From CAYQXJ01 sp964421565 (GTDB lineage: Bacteria > Planctomycetota > Brocadiia > SM23-32): a stretch of DNA of 64,000 nt. Position 1 is the stretch's first letter, and each line of letters starts with the position of its first letter. Where the stretch lies: the NCBI GenBank assembly GCA_964421565.1, contig CAYQXJ010000009.1, positions 62,001-126,000 of the forward strand. Direction: 5' to 3'. Below the pieces are notes generated by a model. It was not told the origin of the DNA. It did no database searches and saw nothing but the letters and a program-made list of their open reading frames with translations. Positions 44,136-53,621 of this stretch are shown here, in pieces. The translations under genes were made by a program, and so were the position numbers.

Positions 44136-44360
44136 TTATCGTTCGACTTCTATGACGGCCTTGCCTCGATAATGTCCGCAGTTGGGGCAGACGGCATGGG
44201 GTTGCTTGGGCTGGTTACAGTTGTTGCAGAAGAACCTGTCCGACCGGCTGCCGGGGGCACGTACTTTCTGGCTCCGCGGCACGTTTGGCTCGGCCAGTTT
44301 GTAGTGAGTCCTGCGTTTGCGCTTTCGCGCCTTACTTGTACGCCTTTTCGGCACAGCCAT
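44136..44360 (-). CDS. rpmF: 50S ribosomal protein L32
   Basis: 74 residues. N-terminal MAVPKRRTSKARKRKRR and a four-cysteine zinc ribbon (CNNC...CPNC) identify bacterial L32. GAGG lies eight bases upstream of ATG 44360. It heads the plsX-fab operon, the classical rpmF-plsX arrangement, though no yceD gene precedes it. Confidence 0.96.
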   Translation of the reverse strand: MAVPKRRTSKARKRKRRTHYKLAEPNVPRSQKVRAPGSRSDRFFCNNCNQPKQPHAVCPNCGHYRGKAVIEVER

Positions 44361-44530
44361 GGGATCACCTCGTGGAGTGTGCGCTTCGTGGATCAGTACG
44401 CGGCATCGCCGACGCTGCTCCGCCGCAAAGCGGGTGGGCATCGGGTCGGGCACGTTCTTTGGAGACAAGGCCCCGCGCCCACATCAGCACGGAGCGAAGC
44501 CGCGCCCTTGCCGACCGTTCAAGGTGGCAT

Positions 44531-44560
44531 ATTCTACCGGCCGAGGCGGCCATGTGTCAA
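44531..44560 (-). promoter_or_regulatory. Promoter of the rpmF-plsX-fab operon
   Basis: Minus strand TTGACA (44560-44555), 18 bp, TAGAAT (44536-44531). Predicted start near 44524, giving a leader of about 160 bases before rpmF. I see no clear terminator in this leader. Confidence 0.7.
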
Positions 44561-44589
44561 ACACCGCAAGTGTCTACGGGGCGCCGGCT

Positions 44590-45084
44590 CTATGCGCTTA
44601 GCTCCGATAGCCTTCTGCTGAGCTGCCCGATGTGATCCATCTCCTCGGCTATCAAGCGCTCAACATCGGAGCGACCCAGACCCTCGGGGACAGCACGCAG
44701 CAACCCGAGGAAGAACACCACTGAGTCCTTCTCAAACTGGATGGCTCTGCTCAGGACTTTGGCGGCGTCATCGGCCTCGGCCAAAGCGTCCGCGAGCTGC
44801 TGCTGGACGTTGAACACGTGGGTTTCGGCGGCCGCCCTCAGGTAACTTGCGGCTTCGCCGTTGGGGTCATAGTTCGCTGTAAACGGTGACCTGCCCGAAA
44901 GGGCTCTTTTTATCTCCGCGAACAGTTCCTCGTGATCTTCCTCCATCTCGGCCAGTTCGCTTAGTGTTTGGCGAACCGAGGGTTCAGCAGCCTGCGCGGC
45001 GGCCGAGCGGTAAAACCGCCCGCCATTGCGCTCAATCTGCAGAGCCATCTCGAGCACCTCTTCGGCGTTGAACGGTGCAGCCAC
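44590..45084 (-). CDS. Ferritin-like / rubrerythrin-type diiron protein
   Basis: 164 residues, a four-helix bundle. Metal-type ExxH and Glu residues appear in LEMALQIERNGGRFYRSAA, ELAEMEEDHEELFAEI, AIQFEKDSVVFFLGL and LIAEEMDHIGQL, matching the Rubrerythrin/ferritin-like superfamily. There is no rubredoxin domain. It may detoxify peroxide or store iron. The GTG at 45084 is preferred since GGAGG lies ten bases upstream; an ATG at 45105 would include that site within the coding region. Confidence 0.75.
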   Translation of the reverse strand: MAAPFNAEEVLEMALQIERNGGRFYRSAAAQAAEPSVRQTLSELAEMEEDHEELFAEIKRALSGRSPFTANYDPNGEAASYLRAAAETHVFNVQQQLADALAEADDAAKVLSRAIQFEKDSVVFFLGLLRAVPEGLGRSDVERLIAEEMDHIGQLSRRLSELSA

Positions 45085-45131
45085 TATGAGCAAACCTCCA
45101 TACATTTCTGATGGATGCATCGGGAGTCCGT

Positions 45132-48100
45132 TTAGTCTTCCGGCGGCGGAACTCCGTAGAGCACGATCTCGCCCGAATGGAAGCCGGCGGCCAGGTGAAT
45201 CTGATTCGGGCTGAACGATACTGCTCGCGGACTACCCGCAGGTTCGGCAGACCAGAGCAGGGCAGCGGAGTCTACCTCCCAAACATGCAGGCGCGCCGCC
45301 ATGATCCCACCTGCCGCGGCGGCCAGCAGACGCCCGTCCGGAGAGAATGCGAGGCTCTGGACGAGGCCTGACACCGGCGGCAAAGTCACCAGCGGCTGGG
45401 CGCTCTGGACGTCCCAGATGGTTACGATGCGGTCATATCCGAAGGTATCCCTCTCTTCCCGGTGAGCGGTAGCCAGGCGTCGACCGTCCGGCCCAAAGGC
45501 GAGGGCTTCCATGCTGCCGGCTGTCGCCAGTTCGCCCGCGACCCGACGGTCCTCCACATGCCAGAGTATGACACCGCCCCCGCTCTGCGCCAGGGCCACC
45601 AGGGGCTGCGTGGGAGAGTGCGCAGCCGGCGCCCGGCCGGCCAGCAGTTCACCCGCTTCGGGTGTCGACCTGGTGGGCCATATGCGAGCCTTCTGCGCAT
45701 CGGCAGCCAGCAGGCTTTCCCCCCTGGCGGTGAACTGCACGCACATGACTTCCCTTTCACCGAATACAGCTCGGCCGTCCAGCACACGGTCCCGAAGCGA
45801 CCACACCTGCACCTGCCCGTCCTGCGTGCCCAAGGCAAGCAAGTGGCCGTCGGGTGCCGTCGCTGCGCAAGTGACCACTCCTCCCGGACTCAGGCGCCCC
45901 TGTGGACTCAGATCGGGTAGAGACCAGAAGGCCACTGGCTGCAGATCAGTTTCGCTCTTTGTGGCGCTCACCAGCAAACTGCCGTCTGCGACAAACGACA
46001 GTGACTCCACCCAGCCAGGATGGGCTGCAACTGCACGGGTGGTGCCAAGCTTGTGAGCTGCCGCCGGGCGGACAACCAGTCCCAGATGGCGTCTCATGTG
46101 TGCATGTTTCTGCGTCCATTCCTCTGTTTGCTCGCCGTCTGCGAGAACCGAGCTCAGGGATGCCAGCACTTCCTGCGCCTGACGCCATTGCTGGCGAGAA
46201 ACCGCCAGGTCGAAGGCCAGAACGTGCTGGTGCAGGTAGTGTTCCTGCGGACGGGTCCGCGCCTTGTGCAGCAGCTCTTGGGCAGGTTCGCGGTACGTAG
46301 CGCCCGGTTCTGACTGGAGGAACTGCTCAAGTCGGCTTACCGCATCCTGGCGTGTGTAGGCGCGCTCCACCTCCGTGCGCACCGCTTCCCAAGCGGCGGT
46401 GTCGAAATCGGATTGGGCATCGAGCAGCGTGGCGCGCAGATCCCCATATTCCTCTGGCAGGCGGTTGGCGAGTTGCGACACTTCGCGTGCGTGCGCGCGC
46501 GCGGCCGCATAGTCCTGCTGCCGCAGCAGACGGAGAAACTCTGACAGGGCGTCGGAAACGGCGCGTTGCGCGCTGCGGCGCACTTCCCGGCGCAAGTAGT
46601 CGAAGTCGGCCTCCTCGGGGAAGGCAGCGGCGAAGTCCTCAAGGCCCCAGAGCGCGCGCTGCCACTCGCCTTGACGGAGCAACTGTTCTACGCGTTGTCT
46701 GGCGTTGTCTGCGCCGGCCAACCAGCCCTGCAGCCTCTCCCGTTCCTTGCGGAGCCCGGCCATCCTGGCCGCCATATCAGAGAGCCTGGCGCCGAATATG
46801 AATGTGAGCGTCACCATCACAAGCCCCGCCACTGCCAGCGGCGTCAGGACGCGCCGGTTGCGCCAGCACCACTTGCGCAACCTGTAGAGGGGGGTGGCCG
46901 GTCGGGCAGTGATTGGCCGGTCCGCCAGCCAGTTCTCAAGGTCTTCACCGAGGGCGTCGACGCTGGGGTAACGCTCAGCCTTGTCGCGCGCCACGGCCGT
47001 CAGCAGTATGATTTCGAGGTCGGGGTCGATGTGCGGATGCAGCGCACTGGGGCGGACGGGCTCAGAGGTGTTGAGCACCTCGATGAACCGCATCCCTCTT
47101 GTCTGCTCGACAGGGTAGGGCAGTACCCCCACCACCATCTCGAAGAGAATAGCGCCGAGGGCGAAGACATCGGTCTGTTCGTCCACCTGTGACTGATGCC
47201 CCAGGGCCTGCTCCGGGCTCATGTAGCGCGGAGTCCCGAACATCTCGCCGCTGACGGTCAGCATGCTGAACTCCCGCCCCTCTGCGTCGGCAGAGACGCG
47301 AGAGAGACCGAAGTCCAGGATGCGCGGTCGCTCCATCTCGTCGACGATGATGTTGCCCGGCTTCAGGTCGCGGTGAACGACGCCGTGCTCGTGGGCGTAG
47401 CTGACTGCATCGCACACGCGCACGATCAAGCGGCACATCTGCTGGTGGCTTAGTTCGTTATCCCTGGCGTAGGAGAGCAGGTCTTTGCCCTCCACATACT
47501 CCATGGTGAAGTACGGCTGCCCTGCCACTTCCCCGTATTCATACACGGGTACGATGCCCGGATGCTGCAACAGGGCGACTGCCTGGGCCTCGCGCTCGAA
47601 CCGGCGGGTCATGCGCGGTGAGGCGAACTGCCCGCCGCGCATCACCTTCAGCGCCACCACGCGCGAGGGGCGCAGTTGCCTCGCCTTGAACACGGCGCCC
47701 ATGCCGCCGCTGGCGATGAAGTCAAGTATCTCGTAACGCCCCCGGAACTGCTCCTTCATCCATTCGACGGCCTGGCGGGCTTTCTGTATGCGTTCCCGCG
47801 TGTCGGCACCCTCGGCAGGCCCAGGCATCGCTTCCCGCGCCCCCGCCCGGGCGGTCGGCAGTGTTCTGGCCGTAGGAAGGGGGTCTTCGCCTGTGAGCGG
47901 CTCGCCGCAGTGCGGGCACTGCTCCGGACGTTCCTCGGCCGGGACGGTGAGTTCGCGCTGGCAGCCAGGGCAGTTGAAGCGGATCCGTCGGCCTGCCCCG
48001 GCCTGCTGGCCCCTTGGCCGGCGGAGGGTATCGTCGGTTGCAGTTGACGGCTCCGAGTCTTCCGTCCCGTGCCGGGATGTGCTGCGCGCCGTGATGACGG

Positions 48101-48218
48101 TGTCGTCCTGCTCGCCGCGCCGTACGGGCACAGACTGGCCGCAGTGGGGGCACAGAATAAGGGTGGCCTCGCTCGGCGCTGCGATTTCCGCTTCACACTG
48201 GGGGCACTGTATGCGCAC
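45132..48218 (-). CDS. Membrane Ser/Thr protein kinase with zinc ribbons and beta-propeller
   Basis: 1028 residues. Two N-terminal zinc ribbons (CPQC..CPHC and CPGC..CPHC) are followed by a Hanks-type kinase (about 165-430) with IASGGMGAVFKA, ALKVMRGG, VHRDLKPGN and ILDFGLSR. A membrane helix near 480-500 (VLTPLAVAGLVMVTLTFIFG) and a helical TPR-like stretch come next. The last 290 residues form WD40/propeller blades (FGPDGRRLATA, FSPDGRLLAAA). The kinase is cytoplasmic and the propeller is on the other side. GTG 48218 has GGAG upstream and gives the usual VRIQCPQC start; a TATAAT box is at 48251-48246. The substrate is unknown. Confidence 0.88.
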   Translation of the reverse strand: MRIQCPQCEAEIAAPSEATLILCPHCGQSVPVRRGEQDDTVITARSTSRHGTEDSEPSTATDDTLRRPRGQQAGAGRRIRFNCPGCQRELTVPAEERPEQCPHCGEPLTGEDPLPTARTLPTARAGAREAMPGPAEGADTRERIQKARQAVEWMKEQFRGRYEILDFIASGGMGAVFKARQLRPSRVVALKVMRGGQFASPRMTRRFEREAQAVALLQHPGIVPVYEYGEVAGQPYFTMEYVEGKDLLSYARDNELSHQQMCRLIVRVCDAVSYAHEHGVVHRDLKPGNIIVDEMERPRILDFGLSRVSADAEGREFSMLTVSGEMFGTPRYMSPEQALGHQSQVDEQTDVFALGAILFEMVVGVLPYPVEQTRGMRFIEVLNTSEPVRPSALHPHIDPDLEIILLTAVARDKAERYPSVDALGEDLENWLADRPITARPATPLYRLRKWCWRNRRVLTPLAVAGLVMVTLTFIFGARLSDMAARMAGLRKERERLQGWLAGADNARQRVEQLLRQGEWQRALWGLEDFAAAFPEEADFDYLRREVRRSAQRAVSDALSEFLRLLRQQDYAAARAHAREVSQLANRLPEEYGDLRATLLDAQSDFDTAAWEAVRTEVERAYTRQDAVSRLEQFLQSEPGATYREPAQELLHKARTRPQEHYLHQHVLAFDLAVSRQQWRQAQEVLASLSSVLADGEQTEEWTQKHAHMRRHLGLVVRPAAAHKLGTTRAVAAHPGWVESLSFVADGSLLVSATKSETDLQPVAFWSLPDLSPQGRLSPGGVVTCAATAPDGHLLALGTQDGQVQVWSLRDRVLDGRAVFGEREVMCVQFTARGESLLAADAQKARIWPTRSTPEAGELLAGRAPAAHSPTQPLVALAQSGGGVILWHVEDRRVAGELATAGSMEALAFGPDGRRLATAHREERDTFGYDRIVTIWDVQSAQPLVTLPPVSGLVQSLAFSPDGRLLAAAAGGIMAARLHVWEVDSAALLWSAEPAGSPRAVSFSPNQIHLAAGFHSGEIVLYGVPPPED

Positions 48219-48291
48219 GCACTCTCCGGTCATGGGACCTAACGCATTATAGCGACCGGCAGCACGGCAGGGCCAGCCCACAGGGACGCCG

Positions 48292-49098
48292 TCAGCGGGC
48301 CTCTGCTGTGGCATGCGCCATGCGACGGATGAACCGGAGGGCTGCCTCAGCGGTGTCCTGCCCCTTCTGATCCGCCTCAGCGATCCGCCTCATGATAGCG
48401 CTGCCCGTGATGACGCCGTCGGCGACCCGCGCGACGGCTGCGGCCTGCTCGGGAGTTGAGATCCCGAACCCCACGGCAACGGGCACCGACGTACGGTTCT
48501 TCAGGTCTCGGATGTTCTCGACGAGATCCGCCGGCAGTTCCTCGCGTGCACCGGTGATGCCGCGGACGCTTATGTAATAGATGAAACCATGTGCGCGGCG
48601 CAGTACCACGTCCCGGCGTGAACCGGGCGTGGCCGGCGTAACGAAGCTGACCAGGTAGAATCCCCGCTCGGATGCGCGTTCGATGAGATCCCCCGCTTCC
48701 TCGATGGGAAGGTCCGCAAAGGTAGCGCCATCGATGCCTGATGCGAGGGAACGATCGACGAAGCGGTCGAAACCCATCCGGAAGACAAGCGTGTAAGAGA
48801 TCATCGCTACGATGGGAAGCGAACACTCTGCCCGGGCCTCAGCCACCAGGTCGAAGACATCGGAGATCCGTTGCCCTCTTTCAAGAACCCGGGCGTAGGA
48901 GGCCTGGATGGTAGGGCCATCGGCGATGGGGTCGGAGAAAGGGAAGCCGAGCTCAATCAGGGAAGCGCCGGCCTCTTCCGCACCGGTCAGCATCCGTTTC
49001 GTTGTGCCGAGATCAGGGTCCCCGGCGGTGATAAACGGTATGAAGGCGGCCTGCCCCCGGGCTTTCTTGCTGGCGAACATGGCGTCTATGCGGTTCAT
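48292..49098 (-). CDS. trpA: Tryptophan synthase alpha chain
   Basis: 268 residues; cleaves indole-3-glycerol phosphate to indole. Catalytic Glu49 (LIELGFPFSDP) and Asp60 are at the E. coli positions, with SVRGITGARE and GFGISTPEQ phosphate-binding loops. ATG 49098 follows the trpB stop by one base, so the two chains are translationally coupled. No other trp genes are present in the window. Confidence 0.96.
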   Translation of the reverse strand: MNRIDAMFASKKARGQAAFIPFITAGDPDLGTTKRMLTGAEEAGASLIELGFPFSDPIADGPTIQASYARVLERGQRISDVFDLVAEARAECSLPIVAMISYTLVFRMGFDRFVDRSLASGIDGATFADLPIEEAGDLIERASERGFYLVSFVTPATPGSRRDVVLRRAHGFIYYISVRGITGAREELPADLVENIRDLKNRTSVPVAVGFGISTPEQAAAVARVADGVITGSAIMRRIAEADQKGQDTAEAALRFIRRMAHATAEAR

Positions 49099-49099
49099 T

Positions 49100-50305
49100 T
49101 CAGCCCTGCTCCTGGTCCATCCCCAGCAGGCGGACTGCCTCGCCCAGGTCTTTGTCGCCCCTGCCTGACAGGCACACGATGGCGATCTGGTCATCCGGGA
49201 CGCGGTTCTCCGGGCGCATAAGCCAGGCGATCGCGTGCGAGCTCTCCAGGGCCGGGATGATGCCCTCGGTTTCCGACAGAAAGGTGAATGCCTCCAGCGC
49301 TTCCTGGTCGGTAACGTTTTGGTACTCCGCGCGGCCCGTTTCCTTAAGGAAGCTGTGTTGGGGGCCGACTCCGGGATAGTCGAGCCCGGCCGAAACCGAG
49401 TGGACGGGGCTGGTCTGGCCGTCTTGATCCTGCAGGACGTAGCTGCGGGTGCCGTGCAGAACGCCCGGTTGTCCGTGTACCAACGTGGCAGCGTGCTCGC
49501 CCGGCAGTTCGCCGCGGCCTCCGGCCTCCACGCCTACGAGGCGGACGGCCGAGTCGCCGAGGAAAGCGTGGAAGAGACCCATGGCATTGCTGCCCCCGCC
49601 GACGCAGGCTACCAGCATGTCGGGCAGGCGGTTCTCCCTCTCCAGTATCTGCTGCTTGGCCTCTCGCCCAATGACGGACTGGAAGTCCCGCACCATGGTG
49701 GGGAACGGGTGCGGCCCGGCCACCGTGCCCAGCACGTAGTGCGTGTCCTCGAAGGAGCCCATCCAGTCGCGGAGTGCCTCGTTAAGGGCGTCCTTCAGGG
49801 TCCGAGCCCCGGTACTCACAGGTACGACGCGTGTTCCGAGCAACTGCATGCGCAGTACGTTCGGATGCTGGCGGCGCATATCTTCCTCGCCCATGTAAAC
49901 GTCGCACTTCAGGCCGAAGAGTGCTGCCGTCGTCGCCGTCGCCACGCCATGCTGGCCCGCTCCGGTCTCGGCTATCAGGCGTTGCTTGCCCATGCGGCGG
50001 GCCAGCAGAGCCTGTCCGACCGTGTTGTTGATCTTGTGTGCGCCGGTGTGATTCAGGTCCTCGCGTTTCAGGTACACCTTGCCGCAGCCGAGGCGCTCGC
50101 TGAAGCGTTCGGCGAGGTAGAGCGGGTTCGGCCGACCGACGTACTCGGTTAAGTAGTAGTTGAACTGCTGCTGAAACTTCGGATCCGCCCGGGCTTCAAG
50201 ATAGGCTTGTTCGAGTTGGTCCAAGCCGGGCATCAAGGTTTCCGGCACGAATCTGCCGCCGAAGGAACCGAAGTAACCAGGCTGCTTTACGTCCGTCGGG
50301 TTCAT
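49100..50305 (-). CDS. trpB: Tryptophan synthase beta chain
   Basis: 401 residues; PLP enzyme joining indole and serine. Lys91 in NHTGAHKINN forms the Schiff base, with GAGQHGVATA and GGGSNAMGLF around the cofactor. The length is that of standard TrpB1. ATG 50305 is preferred over an upstream in-frame start at 50470, which has no family match. It lies 118 bp after nadE. Confidence 0.97.
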   Translation of the reverse strand: MNPTDVKQPGYFGSFGGRFVPETLMPGLDQLEQAYLEARADPKFQQQFNYYLTEYVGRPNPLYLAERFSERLGCGKVYLKREDLNHTGAHKINNTVGQALLARRMGKQRLIAETGAGQHGVATATTAALFGLKCDVYMGEEDMRRQHPNVLRMQLLGTRVVPVSTGARTLKDALNEALRDWMGSFEDTHYVLGTVAGPHPFPTMVRDFQSVIGREAKQQILERENRLPDMLVACVGGGSNAMGLFHAFLGDSAVRLVGVEAGGRGELPGEHAATLVHGQPGVLHGTRSYVLQDQDGQTSPVHSVSAGLDYPGVGPQHSFLKETGRAEYQNVTDQEALEAFTFLSETEGIIPALESSHAIAWLMRPENRVPDDQIAIVCLSGRGDKDLGEAVRLLGMDQEQG

Positions 50306-50423
50306 GGGTATCCGCCGGAAAGGCGAAGGGGATTCTGCGCCACGCCGCACCTGCTGACGCCACAGGGCGTCGAGAGCACCAGAATGGTAACCTCCGGCAG
50401 CGGCGTTCGCAAAGGTGCGGTAG

Positions 50424-52061
50424 CTACCGGGGCCAGTTCTGTGCCACCGGCAGGCGGCGTCCCGGGCCAAATGCTTTCCGGGTGACGCGGAGCGTGATGG
50501 GCGCCTGGCGCCGTTTGAACTCGGCCCTATCTACCATCGCCAGCACGCGCCGCACGGTCTCCGGGTCATATCCCTCCTCAACAATCTGGTGATACTCGCG
50601 GTTCTCCTCCACATACAGCGTCAGGATGCCATCGAGCACCTCGTAAGGGGGCAGCACATCCTGGTCGGTCTGGTCTGGTTTCAGTTCGGCGCTCGGGGGC
50701 TTCTCCAGAATGGAGCGCGGGATGACTTCTCCGTCCCGATTGGCGTAGCGCGCCAGTTCGTAGACCATTGTCTTTGGCACGTCACCGATAACGGCCAGCC
50801 CGCCGACCATGTCGCCATAGAGAGTGCAGTAACCGACGGCCAGTTCGCTCTTGTTTCCTGTTGCAAGCGCCAGGCAATGGAACTTGTTGGCATAGGCCAT
50901 GACGAGGTTGCCGCGGATGCGTGCCTGGATGTTCTCCTCCGCCACACCGCGTTCGGTACCCGCGAAAAGGTCAGACAGCGATTCCTCCATCTGGAGCCGG
51001 GTGGATTCGATAGGCAGGATGTGGAAGCCAATGCCCAGGTTGCGGGCAACGGCGTGGGCATCTTGCCGGCTCTGGGTGCTGGAGATTCGCGTTGGCATAA
51101 AGAGCGACATCACGTTATCCGCACCCAGTGCCTCGGCAGCGAGAGCCGCCGTGACCGCCGAATCGATGCCACCGCTGATGCCGAACACAACCCTTTGGAA
51201 TCCGCACTTGTGCACGTAGTCCCGGAGACCGAGGATCAGGGCGCGCCAGATGTCCTCGACCTCCGACGGCAGGGCGGGGGGCATGGCGGCGCCATGTGCG
51301 TCCGAGTCAATGAGCATCAGGTCCTCTTCGAAGGCAGCACCCTCGGCGATGATTCTGCCCTCGGCGTCAATGGCGAGGCTGCGGCCATCGAAGATGAGCT
51401 GGTCATTGCCGCCGACCAGGTTAGCATACACCAGCGGAATGCCGTGCCTGCGGGCAGAGGCGCAGAGCATGCGCCGGCGGAACTGCTGTCGGCCGACTGA
51501 GAAGGGCGAGGCAGAAAGGTTGAGGATGAGCTCCGCACCGGCGCCGACAAGCTGCTCTACGGGGTCCGTGTCGTAAAGCCGCTCGGGCCAGAAGTGCCTG
51601 TCGTTCCAGGCATCTTCACAGACGGCGAGGGCAATCAGGCGCTCCTCCACGCACACCGGTTCATTCTCGGCTCCCGGCTGGAAGTAACGAGCCTCGTCAA
51701 AGACGTCGTAGGTCGGCAACAGCATCTTGTCCCGCCGGGCAAGGATACGCCCGTCGCATACCAGCGAGGCGGAGTTAGTAGCGCGCTTGCCCGGGCGGGT
51801 GTGGCTGCAGGCCAGGTGCCCGATGGCAACATATATGCCATCTGCGGCGCGCGCTATGCGGCGCACTGCCTGTTCGTTGGCCTGCAGGAAGGCGGGCCGC
51901 TCGGCGAGATCCTGAGGAGGGTAACCGCAGACTGCAAGCTCTGGCACAACGAGCAGGCGCGCGTCGGCCCTCCTGGCGTCATCTATCAGTCGGCATATTC
52001 GCGCGGTATTCCCTTGAATGTCGCCGATAGTCGTGTTAACTTGAGCAACTGCGATGTTCAT
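50424..52061 (-). CDS. nadE: Glutamine-dependent NAD+ synthetase
   Basis: 545 residues. The N-terminal nitrilase-type glutaminase has the Glu (VPELAVCGYP), Lys (RRDKMLLPTYDVFDE) and Cys (LAVCEDAW) triad. The C-terminal synthetase domain has the P-loop SGGIDSA and ALATGNKSE. It makes NAD+ from deamido-NAD, ATP and glutamine. ATG 52061 starts directly with NIAVAQVNTTIGD. The gene diverges from the ribosomal operon. Confidence 0.96.
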   Translation of the reverse strand: MNIAVAQVNTTIGDIQGNTARICRLIDDARRADARLLVVPELAVCGYPPQDLAERPAFLQANEQAVRRIARAADGIYVAIGHLACSHTRPGKRATNSASLVCDGRILARRDKMLLPTYDVFDEARYFQPGAENEPVCVEERLIALAVCEDAWNDRHFWPERLYDTDPVEQLVGAGAELILNLSASPFSVGRQQFRRRMLCASARRHGIPLVYANLVGGNDQLIFDGRSLAIDAEGRIIAEGAAFEEDLMLIDSDAHGAAMPPALPSEVEDIWRALILGLRDYVHKCGFQRVVFGISGGIDSAVTAALAAEALGADNVMSLFMPTRISSTQSRQDAHAVARNLGIGFHILPIESTRLQMEESLSDLFAGTERGVAEENIQARIRGNLVMAYANKFHCLALATGNKSELAVGYCTLYGDMVGGLAVIGDVPKTMVYELARYANRDGEVIPRSILEKPPSAELKPDQTDQDVLPPYEVLDGILTLYVEENREYHQIVEEGYDPETVRRVLAMVDRAEFKRRQAPITLRVTRKAFGPGRRLPVAQNWPR

Positions 52062-52106
52062 GGTTCCGGGCCTGTCGTTGGCTGGTGGTACATGGCGTCG
52101 CCGGCC

Positions 52107-52134
52107 ATTGTATGTGCTGGGCCCGGCATGTCCA
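52107..52134 (-). promoter_or_regulatory. Promoter for nadE
   Basis: Minus strand TGGACA (52134-52129), 16 bp, TACAAT (52112-52107). Predicted start about 40 bp before the ATG. Confidence 0.6.
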
Positions 52135-52213
52135 GCTAATCGGGCGCAGAGCCCGCCTACGGACGCGGCGTCGACGCGCGTTAGGATCGGGTGAGGAGTT
52201 TTCCTGTCTCCGC

Positions 52214-52241
52214 TTGACTTGACAGCGCAGTTTGTTAGAAT
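52214..52241 (+). promoter_or_regulatory. Promoter of the S10 operon
   Basis: TTGACT (52214-52219), 16 bp, TAGAAT (52236-52241), about 60 bp before rpsJ. A second overlapping TTGACA starts at 52219 but has no -10 box at a suitable distance. Confidence 0.65.
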
Positions 52242-52304
52242 ACGACGCCTATTCACCGACCGCCCTCGCGCGGACGTTTCCCGGCACGTTTGGAGATGCA
52301 TTCT

Positions 52305-52613
52305 GTGGCTGGCGAGAAGATACGGATACGCATGGAAGCGTATGACCATCGCGTTCTGGACCGCTCTGCGAAGAATATCGTGGACACGGCTGTCAGAACG
52401 GGCGCAAAGGTTAGTGGGCCTGTATTGCTGCCCACGCACATCGAACGCTACACCGTGCTGCGCTCTCCCCACGTAGACAAGCGGTCGCGAGAGCAGTTCG
52501 AGATCCGCACGCATAAGAGATTGATTGACATAACGGACCCGACAGTTCACACCGTCGACGCCCTCAATAACCTGAAGGTGCCCGCGGGAGTGGAGATAAA
52601 GATCAAGGTTTAG
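52305..52613 (+). CDS. rpsJ: 30S ribosomal protein S10
   Basis: 102 residues, standard length. Core motifs KIRIRMEAYDHRVLD, GPVLLPT and FEIRTHKRLIDI. The GTG at 52305 (VAGEKIRIR, family MAGQKIRIR) has GGAG nine bases upstream; an in-frame ATG at 52296 falls inside that site. It heads the S10 operon without tuf or fusA upstream. A 325 bp gap follows before rplC. Confidence 0.96.
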   Translation: MAGEKIRIRMEAYDHRVLDRSAKNIVDTAVRTGAKVSGPVLLPTHIERYTVLRSPHVDKRSREQFEIRTHKRLIDITDPTVHTVDALNNLKVPAGVEIKIKV

Positions 52614-52938
52614 CCGACGGCATCTGGGTGTGGGCGGCCTGCCGTGTCAGGGCATAGGGGCCCCGGCGGGGCGGCAGGTTTTGAATGCACATCCGTGGCG
52701 ACGGTGCCCCCTCCCGGGACTTCATTGGGGGGCGATACCGGACCGCCTTCAGGCGCCGTGGGCCCTTCTGTTGCCCCAAATGTATCCCGCGAGGCGCATG
52801 CAGAATGCGCCTGGACCCTGGTGACCTCCCCCGACTCGAGGGGTGCACTTGTCACCCCCGTTTGCAGGGAGGGGTTTGCCTTGCGGCTCAGTGTTCGTGA
52901 TCGGTTCGTCAAAGCAGCATGCTGAGGAACGACATCAT
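52614..52938 (+). other. Non-coding gap in the S10 operon with several hairpins
   Basis: 325 bp between rpsJ and rplC, where bacteria normally have tens of bases. No family-like ORF was recognised. Several stems are visible, for example AGGCGCAT/ATGCGCCT with a five-base loop (about 52792-52812), GGGGTG/CACCCC (about 52840-52858), and a GGCCCCGGCGGGGC run near 52660. None has a T tract, so a classical terminator is not evident. A regulatory RNA is possible. Confidence 0.4.
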
Positions 52939-53583
52939 ATGGTCAAAGCGCTGTTAGGAAAGAAGATCGGCATGACGCAGGTCTTCGACGAAGCCGGCAA
53001 GCGTGTGCCGGTTACGGTGCTGCGCGTCGGCCCATGCGCCGTCACGCAGGTGAAGGCGTCGCGGGGCGAGCGCAGCGCCGTACAGATCGGATTCGGCGAA
53101 CGCAAGCGGAAGAATACGCCTCAACCGCTGCTGGGCCACTTCGAGAAGGCTGGCGTGCTGCCGAAACGTATTCTGCAGGACGTGAAACCCGAAGGCGACC
53201 AACTGCCGGAGCCTGGAGACGAGCTGACAGTCGAGCTCTTCGACGGAGTTGAGCACGTGGACGTTACGGGCACGAGCAAGGGAAAGGGTTTTGCGGGCGT
53301 GATGCGGCGACACGGCTTCAGTGGCGCCCCCGAGACGCACGGCGGCCGCTTCGGCCGCGGCCCCGGCTCCATCGGTAGCAGCGCAAGCCCCGCACGGGTG
53401 GTGAAGGGCCATCACATGGCCGGCCATATGGGCGCCGAGCGCGTGACAGTGCGCAACCTGGAAGTCGTGGAGATAGACCCCGAGCGGAACTTGATGCTGT
53501 TGAAAGGTTCCGTGCCCGGCCCCAACGGCGGCTTCGTGATCGTGCGCAAGGCCGTTGCCGCGCCGGCAAAGCCCAAGACATGA
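52939..53583 (+). CDS. rplC: 50S ribosomal protein L3
   Basis: 214 residues. KALLGKKIGMTQVFDEAG at the N-terminus and the central GFSGAPETHGGRFGRGPGSIGS loop, which reaches the peptidyl transferase centre. ATG 52939 has GAGGAA upstream. First gene after the unusual gap in the S10 operon. Confidence 0.97.
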   Translation: MVKALLGKKIGMTQVFDEAGKRVPVTVLRVGPCAVTQVKASRGERSAVQIGFGERKRKNTPQPLLGHFEKAGVLPKRILQDVKPEGDQLPEPGDELTVELFDGVEHVDVTGTSKGKGFAGVMRRHGFSGAPETHGGRFGRGPGSIGSSASPARVVKGHHMAGHMGAERVTVRNLEVVEIDPERNLMLLKGSVPGPNGGFVIVRKAVAAPAKPKT

Positions 53584-53621
53584 ACCGCCGAAACGGGCGT
53601 TAGAGAGATCGGAATAGAGAG

